Assembly: GCF_900117315.1 (NCBI RefSeq)
Contig: NZ_LT630337.1
Location: 2,799,601 to 2,863,600 of the forward strand
DNA: 64,000 bases
Direction: 5' to 3'
Source: Bacillus massilinigeriensis
GTDB taxonomy: Bacteria > Bacillota > Bacilli > Bacillales > Cytobacillaceae
Below, in pieces: positions 1 through 8,849 of this stretch. Below the pieces are notes generated by a model, which was not told the DNA's origin, ran no database searches, and worked only from the letters and a program-made list of their open reading frames with translations. The stretch's first letter is position 1. Each line of letters starts with the position of its first letter. Position numbers and translations under genes: made by a program.

Positions 1-522
1 TGAGCTATAATGATTTTCTGTTGGAAGCCCAGTTGTATTTTGAAAATGAGTATCTTTAAGGCCCAATTCTCTAGCCTTCTTATTCATTAACTCGACAAAG
101 GCTTCTTCTGATCCAGCAAGCCTTTCTGCCATTGCAACAGATGCGTCATTTGCTGAACCAATGGCAATTCCTTTTAACATCTCCTCTGTGGTCATTTCCT
201 CCCCAGGCTCTAGGAAAATCTGAGAACCTCCCATAGAGGCGGCATATTCACTTGTTCTAATTTTTTCATTCATTTTTAAACTGCCATTGTCAATGGCTTC
301 CATTATCAATAACATGGTCATTATTTTCGTCATACTTGCAGGGGGTAAACGCTTTTTACTATCTTTATCATAAATGACGGTCCCAGTATCTCTTTCAATC
401 AATACGGCTGACTTTGCATCATCAACAAGTTGAACTCCTGTTTGTTTTTCTGCATAAGCATTCTGTGAAAAATTTGGTGCAAGAAATGTAAATACTAACA
501 ATAAAGAGACAATACGTTTCAT
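1..522 (-). CDS. dacF: D-alanyl-D-alanine carboxypeptidase DacF, N-terminal part (cut by window start)
   Basis: Penicillin-binding protein of the PBP5 class, which trims the terminal D-Ala from peptidoglycan stem peptides outside the membrane. The 174 visible codons begin with a signal peptide (about residues 1-24, ending NAYA). The catalytic SxxK motif reads SMTK at 63-66 and SxN reads SAN at 123-125. The KTG motif and C-terminal domain lie outside the window. The ATG at 522 follows a GGAGGG ribosome site by 8 nt. It is called DacF rather than DacA because it lies next to pdp/pupG/drm; B. subtilis has dacF beside drm-pupG and ahead of spoIIA. In that species DacF is made in the forespore under sigma-F, and a possible sigma-F promoter is visible upstream. 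Confidence 0.9.
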   Translation of the reverse strand, partial: MKRIVSLLLVFTFLAPNFSQNAYAEKQTGVQLVDDAKSAVLIERDTGTVIYDKDSKKRLPPASMTKIMTMLLIMEAIDNGSLKMNEKIRTSEYAASMGGSQIFLEPGEEMTTEEMLKGIAIGSANDASVAMAERLAGSEEAFVELMNKKARELGLKDTHFQNTTGLPTENHYSS

Positions 523-550
523 GACAGTAACCCTCCATTCTTAATAATTA

Positions 551-579
551 CATTTTTTCCATTTTCGATAAATATATAC
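551..579 (-). promoter_or_regulatory. Possible sigma-F promoter of dacF
   Basis: On the minus strand GTATA is followed after 14 nt by GGAAAAAATG, close to the sigma-F pattern (GYATA, about 15 nt, GGnnAnAnT). It lies 29 bases upstream of the dacF start. The pattern is short and the region AT-rich, so chance is not excluded; the known forespore expression of dacF makes it plausible. Confidence 0.35.
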
Positions 580-651
580 AATTTTTACCTTTTGTTTTTT
601 ATCATATATCTTACGTATTCAATACCTACCCATTTTCGATAGGACTGGAAT

Positions 652-690
652 AAAAAAATGCCAAGGATTACAAATCCTTGGCATTTTTTA
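652..690 (-). terminator. Rho-independent terminator of pdp
   Basis: A 10-bp perfect stem (TGCCAAGGAT / ATCCTTGGCA, arms 659-668 and 674-683) is followed on the minus strand by a run of seven T (652-658). It lies just after the pdp stop codon and separates the nucleoside operon from dacF. Confidence 0.9.
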
Positions 691-698
691 ATCGATTA

Positions 699-2003
699 TT
701 ATTCTGTTATTTCTTCATGAATTAGTGAAGGAGGTGTGACCTTATTACTACTGATTTTAATACTTTGATATAATCTTTCCTTCACTTCTTGGACATTTTC
801 AAAATTGCTATGGATGGTTACAAGAGAATCGCCCTTCTCTACGTGATCCCCTATTTTCTTGTTCAAAATAAGTCCAACAGCTAGGTCAATCTTGGATTCC
901 TTTGTCGCACGACCTGCTCCTAATAGCATTGCGGCTGTACCAACTTCATCCGCTACGATTTCTGATACAAATCCTGTTTCTTTTGCCTCTAACTCTATTA
1001 TGTATTTAGCCTGAGGTAGTTTAGAAGGGTCATCAACAACCGTAGGATCCCCGCCTTGAGCACACAAAAATGTCTTAAATTTTTCTAATGCTGAACCATC
1101 TTTGATTACTTTTTTCAAAAGCTCTCTCGCTGTTTCTAAAGAGTCTGCCTTTTTCGCCAAAAATACCATATGACTTCCTAGTGTTAAACATAACTCTGTT
1201 AAGTCCTCAGGGCCGTTTCCTTTTAATGTATCGATTGCTTCCTTCACTTCAAGAGCATTGCCTATCGCAAAACCTAAAGGCTGACTCATGTCAGAAATAA
1301 CGGCCATAGTTTTTCTATTTACGTTATTTCCTATCTGAACCATGGCTTTCGCAAGCTCCCTTGCATCTGCTAGAGACTTCATAAATGCCCCTGCACCCGT
1401 CTTAACATCTAAACAAATAGCGTCTGCACCAGCAGCTATTTTTTTGCTCATGATTGAGCTTGCGATAAGTGGAATACTATCTACAGTTGCAGTCACATCA
1501 CGGAGTGCATAAAGCTTTTTATCTGCAGGTGTTAAATTTCCACTTTGTCCGATAACAGCTATCCCATTTTCATTGACAAGTTTGATAAATTCATCCTTGT
1601 CGATTTCAACATGAAATCCTGATACGGATTCAAGCTTATCAATCGTACCCCCCGTATGACCTAGCCCTCTACCTGACATTTTGGCTACTGGTACTCCAAC
1701 TGCGGCAACAAGTGGACCTAATACTAAAGTGGTGGTATCACCGACTCCTCCAGTAGAATGTTTATCAACCTTAATCCCTTCGATTTTTGAGAGATCAATT
1801 TGCTCACCTGATTGAACCATGGCCATTGTTAAATCGGCTCTTTCACGATCATTCATGCCCTGAAAGTAGATGGACATTGTAAGTGCGCTCACTTGATAAT
1901 CAGGTATCGACCCTTCTGTGTATCCTTGAATGATAAAGTTAATTTCTTCTGTTGAAAGTACCTCTCCATTACGTTTCTTTTCGATTAAATCAACCATTCT
2001 CAT
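699..2003 (-). CDS. pdp: Pyrimidine-nucleoside phosphorylase
   Basis: Cleaves uridine, thymidine and deoxyuridine with phosphate to free base and (deoxy)ribose 1-phosphate, feeding DeoB next door. The 434-residue product has the thymidine/pyrimidine phosphorylase signature near residue 110 ([16 protein letters not shown]), the KHSTGGVGD phosphate loop near 80 and the C-terminal barrel-sandwich domain (SEIVADEVG onward). The ATG at 2003 is chosen over an in-frame GTG 12 nt upstream because it gives the usual N-terminus (MRMVD) and places GGTGAG just before the start. It is last of three genes drm-pupG-pdp, 105 bp after pupG. B. subtilis carries pdp elsewhere, so this grouping is a variant seen in other bacilli. 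Confidence 0.95.
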   Translation of the reverse strand: MRMVDLIEKKRNGEVLSTEEINFIIQGYTEGSIPDYQVSALTMSIYFQGMNDRERADLTMAMVQSGEQIDLSKIEGIKVDKHSTGGVGDTTTLVLGPLVAAVGVPVAKMSGRGLGHTGGTIDKLESVSGFHVEIDKDEFIKLVNENGIAVIGQSGNLTPADKKLYALRDVTATVDSIPLIASSIMSKKIAAGADAICLDVKTGAGAFMKSLADARELAKAMVQIGNNVNRKTMAVISDMSQPLGFAIGNALEVKEAIDTLKGNGPEDLTELCLTLGSHMVFLAKKADSLETARELLKKVIKDGSALEKFKTFLCAQGGDPTVVDDPSKLPQAKYIIELEAKETGFVSEIVADEVGTAAMLLGAGRATKESKIDLAVGLILNKKIGDHVEKGDSLVTIHSNFENVQEVKERLYQSIKISSNKVTPPSLIHEEITE

Positions 2004-2108
2004 TTTTCTCACCACTTCTTTTTATATTGAGTGAATAAGGTCATTCTTCCACCCCACTTGTATTACATGGCAAGCTAGGGTGATATTAACAGACTTATTT
2101 GTAAACAC

Positions 2109-2930
2109 CTATGCTCCGATTTCTTTAATCAGTTCCTTTACAAATTTCAAAAAGTTAATTTTAACTTTTTCTGTCGTTTCAATTACTTCCTCGTGATTAA
2201 GGGGCTGATCTAAAATTCCAGAAGCCATATTGGATATACAAGATATTCCTAATACCTTCATACCACTATGACGAGCAACGATTACTTCAGGAACGGTTGA
2301 CATACCAACTGCATCCCCACCCCATAAACGAATCATCCGAACTTCTGCAGGGGTTTCATAGGTTGGGCCTGTATTTCCAACATAGACACCCTCTTGAATT
2401 TTTATTTGAAGTTTTTCAGCAGTCTTTCGAGCAACTGACCGAAGCTCCTTTGAATAGCTCTCAGACATATCCGGAAAACGGACACCTAATTTAGGATCAT
2501 TCGGTCCGATTAGTGGGTTTGAGCCCATATTATTTATATGATCTGATATAAGCATCAAATCGCCTGGAGAAAAGCTTTCATTTACTCCACCCGCTGCATT
2601 TGTAACAAAAATTGTTTCTACTCCAAGCTCCTTCATTACACGTACAGGGAATGTTACTTTGTCAAAGCTGTATCCCTCATAGTAATGAAAACGTCCCTGC
2701 ATAGCAACTACCTGAACTCCATTGATCATTCCAAAAACTAGCTGTCCTGCATGTCCTTCTACCGTTGAAACTGGGAAATCAGGAATGGATTCGTATGGTA
2801 TTTTCACCGGGTTTTCTATTTCATCTCCCAATACCCCAAGCCCAGAACCAAGAATTAAACCAATCTTAGGCTGACTCGTGTATCTTAACTTTAAAAAGCT
2901 CGCTGCATTTTGAACCTTTGTAAAATCCAT
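2109..2930 (-). CDS. pupG: Purine-nucleoside phosphorylase I
   Basis: Phosphorolysis of inosine, guanosine and their deoxy forms to base plus (deoxy)ribose 1-phosphate. The 273-residue protein is the trimeric PNP type: GSGLG loop near residue 30, HAGQLVFG near 61, VTNAAGG near 110 and a GMSTVPE segment near 210 that contacts the purine. It follows drm by 12 bp and so is probably cotranscribed with it. Ribose 1-phosphate made here is the substrate of the phosphopentomutase encoded upstream. Confidence 0.95.
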   Translation of the reverse strand: MDFTKVQNAASFLKLRYTSQPKIGLILGSGLGVLGDEIENPVKIPYESIPDFPVSTVEGHAGQLVFGMINGVQVVAMQGRFHYYEGYSFDKVTFPVRVMKELGVETIFVTNAAGGVNESFSPGDLMLISDHINNMGSNPLIGPNDPKLGVRFPDMSESYSKELRSVARKTAEKLQIKIQEGVYVGNTGPTYETPAEVRMIRLWGGDAVGMSTVPEVIVARHSGMKVLGISCISNMASGILDQPLNHEEVIETTEKVKINFLKFVKELIKEIGA

Positions 2931-2942
2931 CTAAATCTCTCC

Positions 2943-4124
2943 TTACTTTAATTCGTTTAGGAAGCTCTTCCCATATTTAGGCATCTTCACATGAAAGTTT
3001 TCAGCTATTGTTGCCCCGATATCTGCAAAGGTTTCACGAATTGGCAATTCCCTTCCCTCATCAAAGCTCTTTGAATAAATTAGAAGTGGAACATATTCTC
3101 GAGTATGATCTGTACCATGGTGTACAGGGTCATTTCCATGATCTGCTGTAATGATGAGGAGATCATCCTCCTTCATTTTCTCAAATACCTCTGGAAGCCT
3201 TTCATCATACTCCTCTAAAGCTTTTCCGTAGCCTATAGGATCTCTGCGGTGTCCATAAAGCGCATCGAAATCAACCAAATTGACAAAGCTAATTCCAGTA
3301 AAATCCATATCTAAGGTTTGCACTAATTTATCCATGCCGTCCATATTCGATACAGTGCGTAGAGAATCTGTTACGCCTTCTCCATCATAAATATCAGATA
3401 TTTTTCCTATGGCAATAACATCCAAGCCTGAATCTTTTAACTCATTCATGACGGTTCTTTCAAAAGGTTTTAATGCATAATCATGACGGTTTGGTGTGCG
3501 TTTAAAGTTGCCTGGCTCACCGATAAATGGTCTCGCAATCACACGCCCAACCATATATTTTTCATCTAATGTCAGTTCCCTTGCAATTTTGCAAATTTTA
3601 TAAAGCTCATCAAGTGGAATAATTTCTTCATGTGCAGCTATTTGTAAAACTGAATCAGCAGAGGTATAGACGATCATATCCCCCGTCTTCATGTGCTCTT
3701 CGCCAAGTTCATCAAGGATTTCAGTTCCACTTGCAGGCTTATTTCCAATGATCTTTCTTCCGGTTTTTTCCTCTAATTCAGTAATTAATTCTTGCGGAAA
3801 GCCGTCGGGAAAAACTCTGAAAGGGGTTTGAATATTTAGCCCCATCATCTCCCAATGACCTGTCATCGTATCTTTTCCATTTGATGCTTCCTGCATTTTC
3901 GTGAAAAAAGCAAGAGGTTTCGCTTCTTTTTGAACTCCTTTAATTTCTTTTATATTACTTAGCCCTAATTTCCCCATATTGGGCATTTGAAGTCCGTTCA
4001 TCTTCTCTGCAATATGACCAAAAGTATTAGAGCCTATATCGTTAAATTCTTTCGCATCTGGTGCCTCACCAATACCAACTGAATCCATAACAATGATAAA
4101 AATTCTTTTAAATTGATTTGTCAT
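2943..4124 (-). CDS. deoB: Phosphopentomutase
   Basis: Interconverts (deoxy)ribose 1-phosphate and 5-phosphate, linking nucleoside breakdown to the pentose phosphate pathway. The 393 residues show the alkaline-phosphatase-fold metal motif at the N-terminus ([16 protein letters not shown]14 as metal ligand), a GHWEMMG segment with the nucleophilic Thr region just before it (DTMTGHWE), and C-terminal [16 protein letters not shown] metal ligands. Called drm in B. subtilis. It is the first gene of the drm-pupG-pdp unit, with a strong SD (AAAGGAGGAG) before its ATG. Confidence 0.96.
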   Translation of the reverse strand: MTNQFKRIFIIVMDSVGIGEAPDAKEFNDIGSNTFGHIAEKMNGLQMPNMGKLGLSNIKEIKGVQKEAKPLAFFTKMQEASNGKDTMTGHWEMMGLNIQTPFRVFPDGFPQELITELEEKTGRKIIGNKPASGTEILDELGEEHMKTGDMIVYTSADSVLQIAAHEEIIPLDELYKICKIARELTLDEKYMVGRVIARPFIGEPGNFKRTPNRHDYALKPFERTVMNELKDSGLDVIAIGKISDIYDGEGVTDSLRTVSNMDGMDKLVQTLDMDFTGISFVNLVDFDALYGHRRDPIGYGKALEEYDERLPEVFEKMKEDDLLIITADHGNDPVHHGTDHTREYVPLLIYSKSFDEGRELPIRETFADIGATIAENFHVKMPKYGKSFLNELK

Positions 4125-4241
4125 GAAAGCTCCTCCTTTATGTATAAACTTCGTCTTGAAACCATAGCTTTATTTTGTATGCGGTTCCATATTATGATAT
4201 GTTGCCCTTTACTAAAAAAGCTAACCAAATATCGTTTTGAA

Positions 4242-4255
4242 GTCAGAAGTCTGAC
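4242..4255. promoter_or_regulatory. Inverted repeat upstream of the deoB operon, possible operator
   Basis: GTCAGA and TCTGAC form perfect 6-bp arms around a 2-bp centre, 118 bp upstream of the deoB start and just after the xerD terminator. No T run follows, so it is not a terminator. I do not recognise it as a DeoR or CcpA site; a repressor site for the nucleoside operon is only a guess. Confidence 0.25.
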
Positions 4256-4292
4256 ATCTTTATTCTACTAAATAGGTTATGAATAATACAAT

Positions 4293-4325
4293 AAAAAAGC
4301 TACCAAAAGTTATGGCAGCTTTTTG
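4293..4325 (-). terminator. Terminator downstream of xerD
   Basis: An 11-bp stem with one mismatch (arms 4294-4304 and 4314-4324, CAAAAAGCTGCC on the minus strand) ends in six T. It closes the fur-side genes and isolates the deoB operon, which therefore needs its own promoter in 4125-4290. Confidence 0.85.
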
Positions 4326-4352
4326 AACAACTACAATCTATTAAACTTCGAA

Positions 4353-5252
4353 CTAAGCCCGCGGGTGGAATTGGCTATAAACATCCTTCAATCGTGTCTT
4401 CGTCACATGTGTATAAATTTGAGTAGTCGATATATCTGCATGACCTAGCATTTCTTGTACTGCACGTAAATCGGCTCCATTTTCCAATAAATGAGTGGCA
4501 AAAGAATGACGAAGGGTATGTGGTGAAAGATCCTTATTTATCCCAGCCTCCTGAGTTAGTCTTTTTAAAATTTTCCAGAAGCCTTGACGAGTTAATCTTT
4601 TCCCATGATGATTTAAGAACAATGCTTCATCATTATGTTTACTTGACCTTAATTCAGGTCTCCCTAATTCTAGATAATTCTTTATTGCTTGGAGAGCAGT
4701 TTTCCCGACTGGAATAATCCGCTCCTTATTGCCTTTCCCAATACAGCGGACAAAGCCCATTGTGATATGAACATCACCAGTATTCAATGAAATTAACTCA
4801 CTAACGCGAATGCCAGTAGCATATAAAAGCTCAAGCATAGCCTTATCTCGCAAACCAAATGGATTAATTGGTTTCGGGGTTTCTAATAGAATTTCTACCT
4901 CTTTAAGACTTAATACCTTTGGGAGTGACTTTTCAAGCTGAGGGTTTTCAATGTGGACGGAAGGATCATGATCAACTACCTTGTCTCTGAGTAAAAACTG
5001 ATGAAATGATCGAATCGATGCCACATGTCTTGCTAATGTTTTTGAGGATTTTCCCTCATCCTTTAAGTTACCCAAAAAATGAATAATTTGAAGCCTCTGT
5101 ACTTGATTTAAATCCGATATATTCTCAATATCAGCTAAATAGAATAGGTAGCCTTTTAAATCTCTTTCGTAAGATACAATTGTGTTTTTTGCTAATCCTT
5201 TTTCAACCATTAAGAAATGAATAAAATCCTTTAAATGATTTTCCACGTTCAT
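4353..5252 (-). CDS. xerD: Site-specific tyrosine recombinase XerD
   Basis: With XerC/CodV it resolves chromosome dimers at dif. The 299-residue length is typical. The N-terminal SAM-like DNA-binding domain spans about 1-95 and the catalytic domain 105-295: first Arg in TGIRVSEL (about 149), Lys in GKGNKER, HxxR in HTLRHSFA and the nucleophilic Tyr in TTQIYTHV near 280. The start ATG shares its A with the TAA stop of yqzK (TAATG), so translation is coupled. Called ripX in older B. subtilis work. No mobile element surrounds it. Confidence 0.95.
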   Translation of the reverse strand: MNVENHLKDFIHFLMVEKGLAKNTIVSYERDLKGYLFYLADIENISDLNQVQRLQIIHFLGNLKDEGKSSKTLARHVASIRSFHQFLLRDKVVDHDPSVHIENPQLEKSLPKVLSLKEVEILLETPKPINPFGLRDKAMLELLYATGIRVSELISLNTGDVHITMGFVRCIGKGNKERIIPVGKTALQAIKNYLELGRPELRSSKHNDEALFLNHHGKRLTRQGFWKILKRLTQEAGINKDLSPHTLRHSFATHLLENGADLRAVQEMLGHADISTTQIYTHVTKTRLKDVYSQFHPRA

Positions 5253-5479
5253 TACTCCCCATTTAAATAGAACAAAATTAACCGGTTAAACCACCAATGA
5301 TCCTCCTCATGTTCGCTAGCTGATACCTTAATAGCTGCTCCCTTTGGTTCATCAAAGTGATGATAGTTCTCGTATTCTTCATTTAACCACATGATTCCAT
5401 AATAAAATAGAATCGTAAACCCGGTAAAAAGAACAAATACCTTTATTGTTTGAAAAATAAGAGTAAACCACGATTTCAT
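5252..5479 (-). CDS. yqzK: YqzK-like small membrane protein (DUF4227)
   Basis: A 75-residue protein with one clear membrane segment (about residues 9-29, [20 protein letters not shown]) and an acidic, His-rich tail. Function unknown; the family lies between fur and xerD in Bacillus. The ATG at 5479 is used because GGAGG lies 7 nt upstream; an in-frame extension to 5515 would remove the SD and add residues not typical of the family. Stop overlaps the xerD start by one base. Confidence 0.8.
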   Translation of the reverse strand: MKSWFTLIFQTIKVFVLFTGFTILFYYGIMWLNEEYENYHHFDEPKGAAIKVSASEHEEDHWWFNRLILFYLNGE

Positions 5480-5591
5480 GATTGTTCCTCCAAAATGGAC
5501 TATATAGTACAACATATGCCATTTTGGACAAGATTTATACCTTTATAAAGCAATATTAATTTCTTTAGATCTTGAAGATTCAAAGTTAATA

Positions 5592-5618
5592 TAAAAAAGC
5601 TGACCATTCTGTCAGCCT
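5592..5618 (-). terminator. Terminator of fur, overlapping its stop codon
   Basis: AGGCTGAC / GTCAGCtT arms (5611-5618 and 5597-5604) with a six-nucleotide loop and T run on the minus strand. The TGA stop of fur (5612-5614) lies inside the stem, an economical 3' end. Confidence 0.8.
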
Positions 5619-6079
5619 CTTAAAGCAGATTCCTCCGACAATTTGTCATTACATCGATGACAAATTCCATGGAAGGTAAGTCTATGATCTTTAATTTTAA
5701 AATTCCATCTTTGCTCAATAACAGCTTCAACATCCTCAAGAAGATCCTCTTGAATTTCATCTACTGCTCCACATTCAATACATACTAAATGATGATGAAA
5801 ATGAGCAGCACCTTCCTGCCTTAAATCATATCTTGAGACTCCGTCACCAAAATTGATTTTATCAACAATTTTTAATTCGGTTAGTAGCTCTAAAGTTCGA
5901 TAAACAGTTGCTAATCCAATTTCAGGCGATTTTTCTTTTACTAGGAGGTACACGTCTTCTGCACTTAAATGATCCTCTTCATGTTCAAGTAAAACCCGTA
6001 CGGTCGCTTCCCGCTGCGGTGTTAACTTATAACTTGATGAATGCAACTGCTTTTTTATTCTCTCAATTCTCGTTTCCAT
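5612..6079 (-). CDS. fur: Ferric uptake regulator Fur
   Basis: Iron-responsive repressor of the Fur/PerR/Zur family, 155 residues. The winged helix domain covers about 1-85 (TPQREATVRVLLE, then recognition helix ATVYRTLELL). The dimer domain carries the HHHH stretch (about 97), CIECG and CHRC motifs, a structural zinc site. It is placed as Fur rather than PerR or Zur by its position before yqzK-xerD, which matches B. subtilis. SD GGGGGAGG precedes the ATG. Its promoter has a Fur-like box over the -10 element, implying autoregulation or PerR control. Confidence 0.93.
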   Translation of the reverse strand: METRIERIKKQLHSSSYKLTPQREATVRVLLEHEEDHLSAEDVYLLVKEKSPEIGLATVYRTLELLTELKIVDKINFGDGVSRYDLRQEGAAHFHHHLVCIECGAVDEIQEDLLEDVEAVIEQRWNFKIKDHRLTFHGICHRCNDKLSEESALRG

Positions 6080-6100
6080 TCTTGTACTTCCTCCCCCGCC

Positions 6101-6118
6101 ACTATCATTCTCATTATA
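6101..6118 (-). promoter_or_regulatory. Fur-type box overlapping the fur -10 element
   Basis: On the minus strand the site reads as three hexamers TATAAT-GAGAAT-GATAGT, matching the GATAAT hexamer description of a Fur box at 15 of 18 positions. It overlaps the -10 box, so binding would block RNA polymerase. A PerR site would look similar; B. subtilis fur is reported to be under PerR. Confidence 0.55.
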
Positions 6119-6140
6119 ACAGATACTTTACCCGTTTCAA
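6113..6140 (-). promoter_or_regulatory. Sigma-A promoter of fur
   Basis: TTGAAA (6135-6140) and TATAAT (6113-6118) separated by 16 bp on the minus strand, 34 bp before the fur start codon. Confidence 0.75.
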
Positions 6141-6164
6141 AATAAAATAATTACAATTTACATT

Positions 6165-6179
6165 CAATAATAATTATCA
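6165..6179 (-). promoter_or_regulatory. Second Fur-like box upstream of the fur promoter
   Basis: TGATAATTATTATTG on the minus strand matches the 7-1-7 Fur box (TGATAATnATTATCA) except for the last two bases. It lies 25 bp upstream of the -35 box, suggesting cooperative control. Confidence 0.5.
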
Positions 6180-6215
6180 TTTAGTATCTATTATAAAAAA
6201 CGATAGAGTCCTTTC

Positions 6216-6854
6216 TTAAATGGAGTGTATTACAGTTTTGATAAGGGTTGGGGAAATATATGCCTCGATTGCTGCAGCCACAACAATGAACAGTATGGCT
6301 ATACTGAATGAAAAAATATACTTTCCGAATAAAGGCAGAAATGGCTGACCTATTTTTTTCATAAATTCCCTTTTTACCATTCTCAGAGAAAAAGACACAG
6401 CCATTGTTGCCGCTATGATAAAAATGGGGATAATAATGAAATTTTGTGGAAGGATGGAGACAAAAGATAATAAAAATCCCTTCCAGCTCATTTGATTAAC
6501 TAAAAATCCAACGGTAAACCCTACAACCATTCCTTTCATAAATAACAAAATCAAGATAACTGGTAAACCTATAATTGAAATCCCTAAGATCCAAAATAAG
6601 CCGATAAATTTACTATTATGAAGAAAGCTTTGAATAAATAAATCCCTCGAGTCAGCTACCTTTCCATCAGAAACTTGTCCAAAAAATTGGGAAAGATAAT
6701 AGAATAAATCCTCCTTTTGATTCAAACTAAGGCTATTCACAACAATGGCTCCAAAAATGACACCCATAAGAAATAATACGATAATAAATATATAAATTGA
6801 GGAATGTTCGCTAATATGTTTAACGACTACATTTTGATTCCATTTTCTTCTCAT
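6216..6854 (-). CDS. spoIIM: Stage II sporulation protein M
   Basis: Membrane component of the SpoIIDMP machine that thins septal peptidoglycan and drives engulfment in the mother cell. The 212 residues contain about five hydrophobic segments (near 20-45, 85-110, 112-132, 140-160, 178-205), as expected for the family. SD GGGAGGAA lies before the ATG. Upstream on the minus strand, GAAAATT and CATAGGGAT about 15 bp apart resemble a sigma-E promoter, consistent with known mother-cell expression, though weakly. The gene is separated from fur by 136 bp. Confidence 0.92.
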   Translation of the reverse strand: MRRKWNQNVVVKHISEHSSIYIFIIVLFLMGVIFGAIVVNSLSLNQKEDLFYYLSQFFGQVSDGKVADSRDLFIQSFLHNSKFIGLFWILGISIIGLPVILILLFMKGMVVGFTVGFLVNQMSWKGFLLSFVSILPQNFIIIPIFIIAATMAVSFSLRMVKREFMKKIGQPFLPLFGKYIFSFSIAILFIVVAAAIEAYISPTLIKTVIHSI

Positions 6855-7027
6855 GCCTAATTCCTCCCTGTCATCTATTGCTAAATTTTATGCTCATTTT
6901 TTTATCCCTATGACTATCAAATCTAGTAATTTTCCAAAATACTAGATTTCAATTTAGAAAAAAATGGTTGAATTCTGTACACAAGCTTAGATATAATCTT
7001 CACTAATATATAAGGAGCGTGAGATAA

Positions 7028-7591
7028 GTGAGTCATATTTTGATTGATTTTCCAGACAAAATTGAAACTGAACGACTTTTCATTCGGCCATGTTTACCTG
7101 GGGACGGAAAAACCCTTTCTGATGCCATTTATCACTCAAGAAATGATTTAAAAAAATGGATGCCTTGGGCACAAAGGGTCCAAAACATTGAACAAATAGA
7201 GGAGGATATTCGAAGGGCCTACTCTAAGTTCATTCTTCGTGAGGATTTCCGTCTTCATATTTTCCGAAAAGAGGACCAACAGTTCATTGGTGGAACGGGA
7301 TTACATCGCATCAATTGGGATGTAGGAAAGTTTGAGATTGGTTATTGGTGTGACATTCGCTTTCAAAAAAACGGGTATATTACTGAGGCTGTTACAGGCT
7401 TAACAGATTTCACTTTTGACCATCTTAAAGCTAATCGAGTCGAAATTAGGTGTGATACTGAAAATATTAATAGCCGGAAAATTCCAGAGAGATTGGGATT
7501 TACATTGGAAGGAATATTGAGAAAGGATTTGCTGAGCGCTGACGGGAAACAACTGCGTGATACATGTGTGTTCGCAAAAGTCCGAGGGTAA
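7028..7591 (+). CDS. GNAT family N-acetyltransferase (RimJ/RimL type)
   Basis: Transfers an acetyl group from acetyl-CoA to an amine; the substrate cannot be read from sequence. The 187 residues follow the RimJ/RimL plan: N-terminal TERLFIRPCLPGD, a GGTGLHRI strand near 95, the cofactor strand and loop around EIGYWCDIRFQKNGYITEA (about 107-125) and a C-terminal NINSRKIPERLGFTLEG segment near 150. Start is GTG at 7028, 10 nt after AAGGAG. It stands alone and converges on the endonuclease Q gene. Confidence 0.8.
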   Translation: MSHILIDFPDKIETERLFIRPCLPGDGKTLSDAIYHSRNDLKKWMPWAQRVQNIEQIEEDIRRAYSKFILREDFRLHIFRKEDQQFIGGTGLHRINWDVGKFEIGYWCDIRFQKNGYITEAVTGLTDFTFDHLKANRVEIRCDTENINSRKIPERLGFTLEGILRKDLLSADGKQLRDTCVFAKVRG

Positions 7592-7620
7592 CCTAAATCT
7601 TTTAGTCCCCAAAATATAAC

Positions 7621-7667
7621 AGCCGACAGCTTGCAAGTAATAGTTCTTTCGATGCAAGCTATCGGCT
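7621..7667. terminator. Long hairpin between convergent genes, bidirectional terminator
   Basis: Arms AGCCGACAGCTTGCA (7621-7635) and TGCAAGCTATCGGCT (7653-7667) pair with one mismatch around a 17-nt loop. T-rich sequence follows on both strands. It lies between the stop codons of the acetyltransferase and endonuclease Q. Confidence 0.75.
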
Positions 7668-7673
7668 AATATT

Positions 7674-8849
7674 TTACTCTATCTTATTCATTGCAACCTT
7701 TCCATACTTTCCACCGCCACCAGCACTCAGCTTTAGCTCTCCACTACGCGCCTTGACAATTAGTTCTGCAATTTTCTGTGGAACTACTTGCTGTAAGGAT
7801 TCGAAAGGGACCTTGTGCAGGATGGCCATTTCTGTTCCAAAATGATCAAGTAGTTTTTCAAGAAGCTTAGGTCCAAGCCCTGGAATAAAGTCTAAGGGGA
7901 CTTGATGGACATATGGAGGGCGACCTGCTTTTGGACCATTGGCTGATTTTAATTCTAATATTCGATTGGCAACCCCTTTTGTAAACCTTTCGCTTCCGCA
8001 ATGCAAACATGTTTTCTCGTTACCAGTTAAAGGAGTATCACATTTCTCGCAAACGGTCTGATGATATTTTCCCAACAATGGATCTAATCCATAGTTTGCG
8101 ATAATTTTTCTCCCATTTTTACCTTCTAATGCCCAGAACAATTCTTCAAAGGTGGGTGTTTCCATTAGCATGGTTTGATATTCTCTTGCTATTTTCCCTA
8201 GTGAATGAGCATCTGAATTGGTGACAAACGGGTAATCATGCAGTTCTTTTAGCTGGTCAGCCATACTTGTGTCGGAGCTAAGGCCGAGTTCTATTCCATC
8301 AATTTTCTTTGGATCGAATACTTCCTTTAAGGATTTCTCCACCCCTTTTCCATATAAGCTTTTATATGGGGTAAAGACGTGTGCAGGTATAAATATCCCT
8401 TTGAGGCTCTTCACTTTATTTTGCAGTTCAAGGCCTGTGATATATACCCTTTGAGAGCTTAAATGGATATTTTTCAAATGGCCTGAAAGCCAAGCTGAAA
8501 ATTCTTTCATGATTTCAAGTGTTGGAAAAAAGCATAGGACATGAATAGGACCATGACAGCTTTCATCATAAATTTCTAATTCCGATCCTGGAATTATCGA
8601 TAGTCCACCATAAAATAAACCACCAGCCTCATGTTGAATCAATTCACCGGCTTGCATAAGTGTTTCCATTTCCATGATGACCTCTGGTGAATGGCAGTCG
8701 ATGATTCCTACCATATTTAGACCTTTTTTGTCTCTTGCATGCTCAATGATATTAGAAAAGGTAAGCGATTTTGCTCCTGTAATTTTTACAGCTCTTCCAG
8801 ATGAAGTTCTCCCGATGTGAATATGTAAATCTACATAAACATGCTCCAC
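7674..8849 (-). CDS. Endonuclease Q (deaminated-base and AP-site DNA endonuclease)
   Basis: Member of the TIGR00375/EndoQ family. Characterised archaeal and Bacillus members nick DNA 5' of uracil, hypoxanthine, xanthine and abasic sites. The 391 residues show the full plan: a PHP metal-dependent domain (DLHIHIGR at 7-14, IIDCHSPE near 50, PGSELE near 87, TNSDAHS near 210), a four-Cys zinc motif (CEKC...CLHC, about 268-285) and a C-terminal helix-hairpin-helix (FIPGLGPKLLEKL near 325). It begins with GTG sharing a base with the nudF stop (TAGTG), so synthesis is coupled to that nucleotide-pool enzyme. B. subtilis has a homologue beside nudF. Family assignment is firm; activity here is inferred. 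Confidence 0.9.
   Translation of the reverse strand: MEHVYVDLHIHIGRTSSGRAVKITGAKSLTFSNIIEHARDKKGLNMVGIIDCHSPEVIMEMETLMQAGELIQHEAGGLFYGGLSIIPGSELEIYDESCHGPIHVLCFFPTLEIMKEFSAWLSGHLKNIHLSSQRVYITGLELQNKVKSLKGIFIPAHVFTPYKSLYGKGVEKSLKEVFDPKKIDGIELGLSSDTSMADQLKELHDYPFVTNSDAHSLGKIAREYQTMLMETPTFEELFWALEGKNGRKIIANYGLDPLLGKYHQTVCEKCDTPLTGNEKTCLHCGSERFTKGVANRILELKSANGPKAGRPPYVHQVPLDFIPGLGPKLLEKLLDHFGTEMAILHKVPFESLQQVVPQKIAELIVKARSGELKLSAGGGGKYGKVAMNKIE

Noticed and set aside
4353-5252. Reading the tyrosine recombinase as an integrase of a mobile element
   Set aside because: Its position after fur-yqzK and before drm, and its 299-residue XerD sequence, mark it as chromosomal XerD; no att sites or phage genes are nearby.
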